Of a stretch of DNA of 22,253 nucleotides, positions 1 to 7,738 are shown piece after piece. The position numbers and the translations under genes were made by a program. This stretch comes from an uncultured Veillonella sp. (GTDB lineage: Bacteria > Bacillota > Negativicutes > Veillonellales > Veillonellaceae). The stretch is taken from positions 1 through 22,253 of the forward strand of contig URQX01000017.1 in assembly GCA_900550175.1 (NCBI GenBank). The letters run 5' to 3'. Each line of letters starts with the position of its first letter. Position 1 is the first letter of the stretch. A model generated the notes under the pieces. That model was not told the origin of the DNA. It worked only from the letters and a program-made list of their open reading frames with translations, and searched no databases.

Positions 1-537
1 GCAGATCAATATAGATCTGGTGCATATAAGCCATTAAGTACTGAGCAAGCTATTACATATTGTGCATTCTTAAAAGAATGGTTTGAAGAACATAACATTG
101 AAGTTATACGCACAGGATTACAAAGTAGTGAAGAACTCGACTCAGGTAATAGCTTGATATCCGGGCCCTATGAGCCAGCCATGGGTGAACTTGTCGTAAA
201 TGAACAGTATAAGCAGCGCATTGAGATGTGTATTGATGAACACTTTTCTTCAAAACGCTGTTTAGAGAACCAGTATACATATCATATTTCACCATCAGTT
301 AATCACTATAGCCATAAGGTTGAATGTAGAACTCATGCGAATAATACAAATAAGTTGGCGAAACATAAGATACTGATTTCTTATCCTAGAAACCTGACAT
401 CAAAGGTACGAGGCCTTAAAAATCGCAATATTTTATATTTCCAAGAAACATATCCTCAATTTAGCATAGATTGGTGCGAAGATAGTACGAGAAATACTGT
501 TCGTTGCTGTATTGATGGCCTGCAATATGTGTTATAA
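1..537 (+). CDS. Elp3-like radical SAM protein, C-terminal part (5'-truncated by window)
   Basis: The frame is open from base 1 with no start, so only the last 178 codons of a longer gene are present; it ends at TAA 535-537. The motifs YRSGAYKPLSTEQA, VIRTGLQSSEEL and ISGPYEPAMGELV resemble, from memory, the C-terminal extension of bacterial Elp3-like radical SAM proteins (COG1243 type) often found near smc and rnc in Firmicutes. The radical SAM core with its CxxxCxxC iron-sulfur motif would lie upstream and cannot be seen. The substrate of these bacterial proteins is poorly defined. An internal ATG in the frame exists but is not a true start, because the conserved motifs run through it. Family assignment is fairly secure; function is not. 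Confidence 0.75.
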   Translation, partial: ADQYRSGAYKPLSTEQAITYCAFLKEWFEEHNIEVIRTGLQSSEELDSGNSLISGPYEPAMGELVVNEQYKQRIEMCIDEHFSSKRCLENQYTYHISPSVNHYSHKVECRTHANNTNKLAKHKILISYPRNLTSKVRGLKNRNILYFQETYPQFSIDWCEDSTRNTVRCCIDGLQYVL

Positions 538-538
538 T
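530..538 (+). promoter_or_regulatory. Candidate extended -10 promoter for smc
   Basis: TGTTATAAT is a perfect TATAAT box preceded by the TGn extension. It overlaps the stop codon of the upstream radical SAM gene and lies about 45 bases before the smc start. A TTGATG hexamer at 512-517 would give only a 15-base spacer, so the extended -10 is the main evidence. Inferred from sequence only. Confidence 0.45.
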
Positions 539-582
539 AAAAGATATGATTATTCGGGGTTGTTAGTAGAAAGGAGGCAGTC

Positions 583-3500
583 ATGCAATTACTTCGGTTA
601 GAATTAAAGGGCTTTAAATCGTTTGCAGATAAGACGGTTGTAAAATTCTCACCAGGAATGACTGCCGTTATTGGGCCTAACGGAAGTGGTAAAAGTAATA
701 TTACGGACGCTATGAAATGGGTTTTAGGGGAATCTAATGTTCGTAATTTACGTGGTCAAAAAGCAGAGGATATCATTTTCTCTGGTACGGAAAAGCGCAA
801 GCCTATGAGTGCTGCGGAGGTTACTCTTGTATTCGACAATAGTGACCAACAATTAGATGTAGATATGGCTGAGGTAGCTATTACACGTCGTATTTATCGT
901 ACTGGTGAAAGTGAATTCCTCATCAATAAGCGCTCTTGTCGCTTAAAGGATATCCATCTTTTACTAGCTGACACAGGTCTTGGTAAAGACTCGATGGCCA
1001 TTATCGGTCAGAACCGAATTGATGCCATTTTGAACTCTAAGCCTGAAGAACGCCGATTGATCTTTGAAGATGTAGCAGGTATTTCTCGCTTTAAAATCAA
1101 TAAAGAAGATGCATTACGTCGTATTGCTAGTACAGACCGCAACATGGAACGCGTACGCGACGTTATGGCTACTATTGAAGAACAACTTGGACCTTTGTCT
1201 GAAAAGGCGGAAAAGACTAAAAAATATATGACCCTAAGTCGTACAAAGCGCGACTATGATGGAGCATTAGGCTTTCATAATTACAAGACATCAGACCGGC
1301 TCTTAACGCGTTTTGAAAACGATAATATCGCCTTTAAGGATGAAGAGATTGAGCTTCAAACGGAGTTGTCCAAATTAGAAGCTCGCCGTCATACATTGCA
1401 ATCATCCTCTACTAAAGAGCAGGAGCAGCTCAAGTTGTGGGAAGCTCAGTATACGGAGAAGCAACGTGATGAAGAGCGTTTAGCTGGTCATTTACGTCTT
1501 TTAGAGGAGCAGTTAAAGACTGCTCACCGTGAATTAGATGAAACGTCTATGCGCATTAGCGAGTTAGAAGCTACGCAAAAGGGCGAAGAGCAACAATTAC
1601 GCATTTTAAATCAATTGATTCAAGATGAAAGCGCCCAACTGGTAGAGAAAGAATCTAAGCTAGAAGAGCTAGAAGCTAATTATAAAAAAGCTGTTGAAGA
1701 TGTCGGTGCAGAACAAGCTAAGTTCCAATCTTTACAATCCAATCGAGAAGCATTTGAGCAACATCAATTAGAAATTGTGAGTGCTATTGAAACAGCAAAG
1801 GCTAGCATTCGTAGCTTAGAATCTCGTAAGGCTGAGTCTACGAAACAATGTGAAGTTTTAAAGGATGAAATAGCTCAAGTAGATAGTGATCTACAAGCAG
1901 CACGTGCTGAGTATGAAACATTGGGTCAGAAATTTACTGCTATTTCTGCACAACGACAAGCCCTCGTTGATGGTGGTAAAGAAGCAGTTATACAAGCTCG
2001 TGAGGAACGCAAAGAGTTACAAAAACTTCGTACCCAAGAACAACGTGCAAAAGGCCGTTTAGAGCTCTTAGCTCAATGGGAAGAACAGCATGAAGGTTAC
2101 TTAGAAGGAACTAAGAATATTCTTAATGGTAAGGGCGCTTGGCGTGAACAGATTACGGGCGCCGTTGGTGATCTCTTTACAGTTGAGGACAAATATACGA
2201 CAGCTATTGAAACGGCATTAGGCGGTAGTGTTAACCATGTTGTCACTACTACGGCTCGTGCTGCTGCAGAAGGTGTTAAGTATTTGAAATCTATTCAAGG
2301 TGGTCGCGTAACCTTCTTACCTATGGATTCTGTAAAAGGGAAACCGTATGATACACCTGCTTTACATGAAAGTTGTGTCATAGGTACGGCTGTTGACTGT
2401 ATCTCCTTTGATAATACATACGCTCATATTTTTCAATATCTATTAGGTCGTACGTTAGTAGTGTCCTCTATGGATGATGCTATTGGATTACAGAAGAAAT
2501 ATAATCAACAATTGCGCATCGTTACCCTTACAGGGGAACAATTCCAACCAGGTGGTTCTTTAACGGGTGGTACTACAAAGCGCAAGCGTGCCTCCGTATT
2601 AAGCCGTAAGGAAGAGGCTACTAGTCTTGAACAAGAGCTTGTACAAATTGAAGAACAAATTCGTTCCTTAACAGTTAGCTTAGAAAATCTAGAAAAACGG
2701 GTTGAAGAGGCTGAAAAAGAACGAGCTACTCTTGATGAAAACTACCAACATACTAATTTACTCTATGTGGCTAGTGAAACAAAGGTACAAAATATACAAA
2801 ATCAAATGGACCGTAAGAAACGTGTCCTTTCTGAAGAAGAGCAACGTTTAGTTCAAATCGATATTGATTTAGCAACTACAACAGCTAACTTAAAAGACCA
2901 AGAAAGAGCACTTGCTTCCTTACAAGAAAATCATGGTGTAGAGGGCAATCAAGGGGCCTTGATGGAGCGTTTAACTGTGTTGCAAAAGATACAGCAAGAG
3001 GCGTATGAAGCTTTTACAGAAGCTCGTCTTACTTGTGATACTTTACGACAAACTATTAAGGAACGTGAAACTCAACGGGAACAACGTAATCAATCTATTG
3101 CTAGCATTGTAGAGCGTCTAAGGCCATTGCGTAATTTACTCATCAGTACTACACAGCGATGTGAAGAGGAATTACCGAAGGCTAAAGAATTAGCAGAACG
3201 AGAGCTAGCTACGGCTACAGCAGAGGTTGAACGTTTGCGTACTCTTCGTGACGAAGCCTATGATAAGACCTCTACAGGTCGCGAGGAACTAGAAGCTATC
3301 CTCAGCGAACAAGACCGTTTGAACCAACGATATAAAGTGGTGCAAGGGCGCCTCGTTGATATGGAAGGTAAAATTACCCGTCATCGTATGGATTGCGAAC
3401 GCTTTGTAGAAGAGTTACAAGAGCTAGGTTTTACATTGGAAGATGCACAAGCCCTTCGTATTGAAGGTTCCGTCAGTGATTGGAAGGATGAACAAGCACG

Positions 3501-4137
3501 TTTAATGGCTGAAATTGCCGAGCTTGGTCCAGTCAATCCAAACGCCGTTGAGGAATATGAAGAAACCAAAGAACGCTATGATTTCTTAACTACACAATTG
3601 GTGGATTTAGATACGGCGAAGGAGCAATTGCAAGCGGTTATTGCCGAAATGGATAAAGCTATGAGTACACAGCTATACGATGTACTAGATGTGGTAGGAC
3701 GCAGATTCCAAGAGGTATTTAGTCAATTGTTTGGTGGTGGTACAGCCCAAATTGTTCTGACAGATCCAGAAAATATCTTGACTGGTGGTATCGACTTTTA
3801 TATTCAGCCTCCAGGAAAGAAACGTCAACAATTGACCTTGTTGTCCGGTGGTGAACGAGCCTTAACAGTTATTGCTTTATTATTCTCGTTTCTCGACTAT
3901 CGCCCAGCTCCATTCTGTGTGCTTGACGAAGTTGACGCAGCCCTTGATGAAGCCAATGTAGAAAGATTTAGTTCTTACCTAAATCGAGTAAATAAAGAAA
4001 CACAATTTATCGTAGTATCACACCGTAAAAAAACGATGGAAGCTGCCGAAGTATTACAAGGGGTGACCATGGTTGAACGAGGTGTGTCGCGATTATTAAC
4101 AGTAGCATTTGAAGATGTGAAGGAGGATCTCGCATAA
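583..4137 (+). CDS. smc: Chromosome segregation ATPase SMC
   Basis: A 1184-residue SMC protein, the usual bacterial length. It dimerises and, with ScpA and ScpB, forms the condensin-like ring that compacts and segregates the nucleoid. The N-terminal head has Walker A GPNGSGKS at residues 31-38. Two long Glu/Lys/Gln-rich coiled-coil arms (about 165-500 and 665-1000) flank a hinge at about 503-660 containing GAVGDLF and a glycine-rich FQPGGSLTGG segment. The C-terminal head has the ABC signature LSGGER at 1087-1092 and Walker B VLDEVD at 1113-1118. AAGGAGG at 571-577 fixes the ATG start. The stop TAA shares its last A with the ftsY ATG, so the two are translationally coupled. No missing motif or frameshift is seen. 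Confidence 0.98.
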   Translation: MQLLRLELKGFKSFADKTVVKFSPGMTAVIGPNGSGKSNITDAMKWVLGESNVRNLRGQKAEDIIFSGTEKRKPMSAAEVTLVFDNSDQQLDVDMAEVAITRRIYRTGESEFLINKRSCRLKDIHLLLADTGLGKDSMAIIGQNRIDAILNSKPEERRLIFEDVAGISRFKINKEDALRRIASTDRNMERVRDVMATIEEQLGPLSEKAEKTKKYMTLSRTKRDYDGALGFHNYKTSDRLLTRFENDNIAFKDEEIELQTELSKLEARRHTLQSSSTKEQEQLKLWEAQYTEKQRDEERLAGHLRLLEEQLKTAHRELDETSMRISELEATQKGEEQQLRILNQLIQDESAQLVEKESKLEELEANYKKAVEDVGAEQAKFQSLQSNREAFEQHQLEIVSAIETAKASIRSLESRKAESTKQCEVLKDEIAQVDSDLQAARAEYETLGQKFTAISAQRQALVDGGKEAVIQAREERKELQKLRTQEQRAKGRLELLAQWEEQHEGYLEGTKNILNGKGAWREQITGAVGDLFTVEDKYTTAIETALGGSVNHVVTTTARAAAEGVKYLKSIQGGRVTFLPMDSVKGKPYDTPALHESCVIGTAVDCISFDNTYAHIFQYLLGRTLVVSSMDDAIGLQKKYNQQLRIVTLTGEQFQPGGSLTGGTTKRKRASVLSRKEEATSLEQELVQIEEQIRSLTVSLENLEKRVEEAEKERATLDENYQHTNLLYVASETKVQNIQNQMDRKKRVLSEEEQRLVQIDIDLATTTANLKDQERALASLQENHGVEGNQGALMERLTVLQKIQQEAYEAFTEARLTCDTLRQTIKERETQREQRNQSIASIVERLRPLRNLLISTTQRCEEELPKAKELAERELATATAEVERLRTLRDEAYDKTSTGREELEAILSEQDRLNQRYKVVQGRLVDMEGKITRHRMDCERFVEELQELGFTLEDAQALRIEGSVSDWKDEQARLMAEIAELGPVNPNAVEEYEETKERYDFLTTQLVDLDTAKEQLQAVIAEMDKAMSTQLYDVLDVVGRRFQEVFSQLFGGGTAQIVLTDPENILTGGIDFYIQPPGKKRQQLTLLSGGERALTVIALLFSFLDYRPAPFCVLDEVDAALDEANVERFSSYLNRVNKETQFIVVSHRKKTMEAAEVLQGVTMVERGVSRLLTVAFEDVKEDLA

Positions 4138-5072
4138 TGGCATTCGGATTCTTTGATAAAATTAAAGATGGCTTAGAGAAAACTCGTAAGTCTTTTGTAA
4201 AAAACGTAGAAAGTATCGTTATCGGTTATGCACAAATTGATGATGATTTCTTAGATGATTTAGAAGCAGTTATGCTTACTAGTGACCTTGGTCCTAAAAC
4301 GACAGAATATTTGATGAAAGAAATTCGTCGTGGTGTAACAGAAGGTATTATTAACAATACTGGTGATGTAATGCCATTTATGGAAGAACGCATTACAGAA
4401 ATGCTTGTTGACCAAGAAGATGAAATTACACTTCACCATCCAGAGGTCATCTTAGTAGTTGGTGTAAACGGTGTTGGTAAAACTACGACTATCGCTAAAT
4501 TGGCTAATTACTACACTAAAGAAGGTAAAAAGGTTATTATCGCTGCAGGCGATACATTCCGTGCCGCTGCAGCTGACCAATTATCTATTTGGGCTGATCG
4601 CGTAGGTGTGCCTATCGTTAAACATAAAGAAGGTGCTGACCCTGCAGCCGTAGTATATGATGCAATGGAAGCGGCTAAAGCTCGTAATGCAGACCTCGTT
4701 ATCGTCGATACAGCAGGTCGTCTACACACTAAAGTTAACCTTATGGAAGAACTTAAAAAGATGGGCCGCGTAGCGAATAACCATGTAGAAGGGGCTCCGC
4801 ATCAAACATTGCTCGTTCTAGACGGTACTACAGGTCAAAATGCAGTAAGTCAAGCTAAGCTATTTGGTCAAGCCGTACCAGTAAATGGTATTGTTGTTAC
4901 TAAGCTAGACGGTACAGCAAAGGGTGGCGTAGTTATCTCAATTAAAGAGGAACTAGGCGTACCAGTGCGCTGGATTGGCGTTGGCGAAGGCATGGATGAC
5001 TTGCGTCCATTTAATGCGAAAGAATTTGCTAATGCACTATTTAATAAAGGAATGATTCAAGGTGACAAATAA
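4137..5072 (+). CDS. ftsY: Signal recognition particle receptor FtsY
   Basis: A 311-residue SRP-family GTPase that docks ribosome-SRP complexes at the membrane for co-translational insertion of membrane proteins. The N domain is residues 1-100. The G domain follows with G1 GVNGVGKTT at 109-117, DTAGRL at 191-196 (G3) and TKLDG at 255-259 (G4), then the C-terminal WIGVGEGMDDLRPF segment typical of FtsY. The long acidic A domain of E. coli FtsY is absent, as is common in Firmicutes-type proteins. An AAGGAGG at 4120-4126, inside the end of smc, serves the ATG. The gene starts on the smc stop (TAATG) and overlaps the next gene by 11 bases. The smc-ftsY pairing is widespread in Firmicutes. Confidence 0.97.
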   Translation: MAFGFFDKIKDGLEKTRKSFVKNVESIVIGYAQIDDDFLDDLEAVMLTSDLGPKTTEYLMKEIRRGVTEGIINNTGDVMPFMEERITEMLVDQEDEITLHHPEVILVVGVNGVGKTTTIAKLANYYTKEGKKVIIAAGDTFRAAAADQLSIWADRVGVPIVKHKEGADPAAVVYDAMEAAKARNADLVIVDTAGRLHTKVNLMEELKKMGRVANNHVEGAPHQTLLVLDGTTGQNAVSQAKLFGQAVPVNGIVVTKLDGTAKGGVVISIKEELGVPVRWIGVGEGMDDLRPFNAKEFANALFNKGMIQGDK

Positions 5073-5445
5073 ATATAACCGGGAATTCTTACTTGAATAT
5101 GTAGAATCTGAAAATAAGAAAAATGAATGTAATGTTAGCCTAGAAAATATGGAAAAGATTGTTAGCTTAATCGAGTATTTTGGCATTGAATTATATCGTC
5201 CTATTACAAGATTGCTACTTTCAAACTGGGAAGAGATTACAGAACGTATTAATAACTATACTGAATTAGATTGGATGATGGCTGATGAAATCCAAAAGAC
5301 TACGCCTACATTAGATCGCTTCTCCATTGCTATGCTCATCGAAGTATTAGAAGGTGAAGATACGTTGAACCAAGCAGAAAATGCAGGTCGTCGTCTATCT
5401 GAGGAAGAGCTCAAAGCTATCCGTAAACATCAGGATGAACAGTAA
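5062..5445 (+). CDS. Unrecognised small acidic helical protein between ftsY and uvrB
   Basis: A 127-residue protein that I do not recognise. It starts at GTG 5062, inside the last codons of ftsY, with a modest AAAGGA at 5046-5051, and ends in a TAATG overlap with uvrB, so it is very likely co-translated with both. It is rich in Glu, Leu, Ile and Asn, predicted mostly alpha-helical, and has no signal peptide, membrane segment or cysteine cluster. Its position is that of ylxM/ffh in other Firmicutes, but the sequence lacks the helix-turn-helix of YlxM. The tight packing on both sides argues that it is a genuine gene. A role in SRP targeting or in DNA repair would be a guess from context. Confidence 0.8.
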   Translation: MTNKYNREFLLEYVESENKKNECNVSLENMEKIVSLIEYFGIELYRPITRLLLSNWEEITERINNYTELDWMMADEIQKTTPTLDRFSIAMLIEVLEGEDTLNQAENAGRRLSEEELKAIRKHQDEQ

Positions 5446-7619
5446 TGAAACATAATACATATAATTACGAAGGGGGCCAACCATTTAAAGTGGAGGCGCC
5501 CTTTACGCCTACTGGGGACCAACCAACTGCCATACAATCTCTAACAGAAGGTATTGAACGCGGTGAATGGGCTCAGGTCTTGCTCGGTGCTACAGGTACA
5601 GGTAAGACATTTACGATGGCAAAGGTTATCGAGGCGGTACAGAAACCGACCTTGATTATTGCACACAATAAAACATTGGCTGCTCAATTATGTAGTGAGT
5701 TTAAAAGTTTCTTCCCTAATAATGCGGTAGAATACTTTGTGTCCTATTATGATTTCTATCAACCAGAAGCATATATTCCTTCAAGTGATACGTACATTGA
5801 GAAGGATGCGTCTATCAATGATGAAATCGATAAATTGCGACATAGTGCCACTATGAGTCTCTTTGAGCGTCGCGATGTAATCATCGTTGCCTCTGTTAGT
5901 TGTATTTACGGCTTAGGTGACCCTGAGGATTATTCTGAACTCGTATTGTCCTTGCGCTTAGGTCAGACAAAATCTCGTGATGAAATTTTATCTAAACTCG
6001 TAGACATTCAATATACGAGAAATGATATGAACTTTATTCGCGGTACCTTCCGTGTACAAGGGGATACTATTGAGATCTTCCCAGCCGCTTACAGTGAAAG
6101 AGCCATTCGGGTGGAACTCTTCGGTGATGAAATCGATCGCCTCGTTGAGGTAGATGCTTTAACAGGTGAAGTGATTGCTGAACGCAAGCACGTTGCAGTC
6201 TATCCTGCATCTCACTATGTAACAACGAAAGATAAGATGCGTATTGCTGTAGAGCGTATTGAAGCTGAATTAGACGAACAATTAGCTAAGTTGAAAGCTG
6301 CTGACCGTTTATTGGAGGCTCAACGCCTTGAACAGCGTACCCGTTACGATATAGAAATGATGCAAGAAATGGGCTATTGCTCAGGCATCGAAAATTATTC
6401 CCGCCATATGTCTGAACGTAAGGCTGGGGAGGCTCCATATACATTGATAGACTATTTCCCAGATGATTTCCTCATCATGGTGGATGAGTCTCATGTAACG
6501 ATCCCTCAAGTACGTGCTATGTACAATGGCGATCGTGCTCGTAAGGAATCTCTGATTGAATATGGATTCCGTTTACCATCTGCACTTGATAATAGACCAC
6601 TTCAATTCGATGAATTCGTAGAGCGTATTAATCAAATTGTCTATGTATCAGCCACACCTGGTCCATATGAAATGGAAGTAGAAACGAATATTGCAGAACA
6701 AATTATTCGTCCTACAGGATTATTAGATCCATCCATTGAAATTCGTCCTATTAAGGGTCAAATGGATGACTTACTAGGAGAAATTCATAAACGTGCAGCT
6801 AAGAATGAACGTGTTCTCGTTACGACCTTAACGAAGAAGATGGCTGAGGACTTAACAGAGTTCTTGAAGGAAATGGGCGTTCGGGTTCGTTATCTCCATT
6901 CTGATATCGTTACTATCGAGCGTGCTGAAATCATCCGTGACTTACGGGCTGGTGTATTTGATGTACTGGTTGGTATTAACTTGCTCCGTGAAGGCCTTGA
7001 TATGCCAGAGGTTTCCTTGGTGGCTATCTTAGATGCGGATAAAGAAGGTTTCTTACGTTCTGATACGGCTATGATTCAAACAATCGGTCGCGCCGCTCGT
7101 AATGTGAACGGTCACGTTATCATGTACGCAGACCGTGTAACAGGTTCTATGCAACGAGCTATCGATGAAACAGATCGCCGTCGTGCTGTGCAAGAGGCTT
7201 ATAATATTGAACATAATATTACGCCTAAGTCTGTCTCTAAAGATGTAAAAGAGCTTATTGAGTTGACGAAAATTGAAGATGATATGGTCACCGATGGGAA
7301 GGACTTTTTACCGAAGAAAGGGAAAAAGACAGCCTCTACAACGGGTATGGACCATGGACACGAACCATATGCACAAGATGCATCTACTCCTAAGGTGGCA
7401 GATATAACTCCAGAAGAGTTATTCAATAAAATTGAAGAGCTTGATCGTCAAATGAAGGCCGCTGCAAAGCAGCTTGAATTTGAAAAGGCTGCAAAGCTTC
7501 GCGACCAATTGGGGGAACTACGTCAACAATGGTCCGATATGCATAGTGCAGGTGAAAGCAAGTTAAAAAAACCTGCATCAACTAAAGGTAGAAAGCGGAC
7601 TAGCTCAAAGAGTAAATAG
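5445..7619 (+). CDS. uvrB: Excinuclease ABC subunit B
   Basis: UvrB is the damage-verifying helicase-like subunit of nucleotide excision repair: UvrA2B loads it on DNA and UvrC then incises. Walker A GATGTGKT is at residues 48-55. The damage-probing beta-hairpin region around residues 98-125 is present (YYDFYQPEAYIPSSDTYIEK). The DEAD-like motif MVDESHV, LREGLDMPEVSLV and QTIGRAARN (motif VI) follow. A UVR domain that contacts UvrC spans about residues 656-694. At 724 residues it is longer than the usual 660-680: a low-complexity linker of about 40 residues separates helicase core and UVR domain, and a Lys/Ser/Thr-rich basic tail of about 30 residues follows it. The start overlaps the stop of the preceding gene. 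Confidence 0.98.
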   Translation: MKHNTYNYEGGQPFKVEAPFTPTGDQPTAIQSLTEGIERGEWAQVLLGATGTGKTFTMAKVIEAVQKPTLIIAHNKTLAAQLCSEFKSFFPNNAVEYFVSYYDFYQPEAYIPSSDTYIEKDASINDEIDKLRHSATMSLFERRDVIIVASVSCIYGLGDPEDYSELVLSLRLGQTKSRDEILSKLVDIQYTRNDMNFIRGTFRVQGDTIEIFPAAYSERAIRVELFGDEIDRLVEVDALTGEVIAERKHVAVYPASHYVTTKDKMRIAVERIEAELDEQLAKLKAADRLLEAQRLEQRTRYDIEMMQEMGYCSGIENYSRHMSERKAGEAPYTLIDYFPDDFLIMVDESHVTIPQVRAMYNGDRARKESLIEYGFRLPSALDNRPLQFDEFVERINQIVYVSATPGPYEMEVETNIAEQIIRPTGLLDPSIEIRPIKGQMDDLLGEIHKRAAKNERVLVTTLTKKMAEDLTEFLKEMGVRVRYLHSDIVTIERAEIIRDLRAGVFDVLVGINLLREGLDMPEVSLVAILDADKEGFLRSDTAMIQTIGRAARNVNGHVIMYADRVTGSMQRAIDETDRRRAVQEAYNIEHNITPKSVSKDVKELIELTKIEDDMVTDGKDFLPKKGKKTASTTGMDHGHEPYAQDASTPKVADITPEELFNKIEELDRQMKAAAKQLEFEKAAKLRDQLGELRQQWSDMHSAGESKLKKPASTKGRKRTSSKSK

Positions 7620-7738
7620 ATTGTAATAAAACACATAGATTATATAGACTATATGTGCGATAATATACATATATTATTTCATGTTAGTAAACAAAGAGAT
7701 GATGCCTTTTGGTATCATCTCTTTAAATAGGGAATATA
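7620..7738 (+). promoter_or_regulatory. uvrB-uvrA spacer with 14-bp hairpin and possible promoter
   Basis: The spacer contains an inverted repeat, arms 7693-7706 and 7711-7724, of 14 pairs including one G-T, with a TTTT loop. It ends only a few bases before the uvrA ribosome site AGGGA (7729-7733). It is followed by TTTAAATAG, a poor T-tract, so it could be a weak terminator after uvrB or a leader hairpin affecting uvrA translation. TGCGATAAT at 7656-7664 is a possible extended -10 element, without a good -35. No palindrome of the GAAC-N4-GTTC LexA type is seen. Confidence 0.5.
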
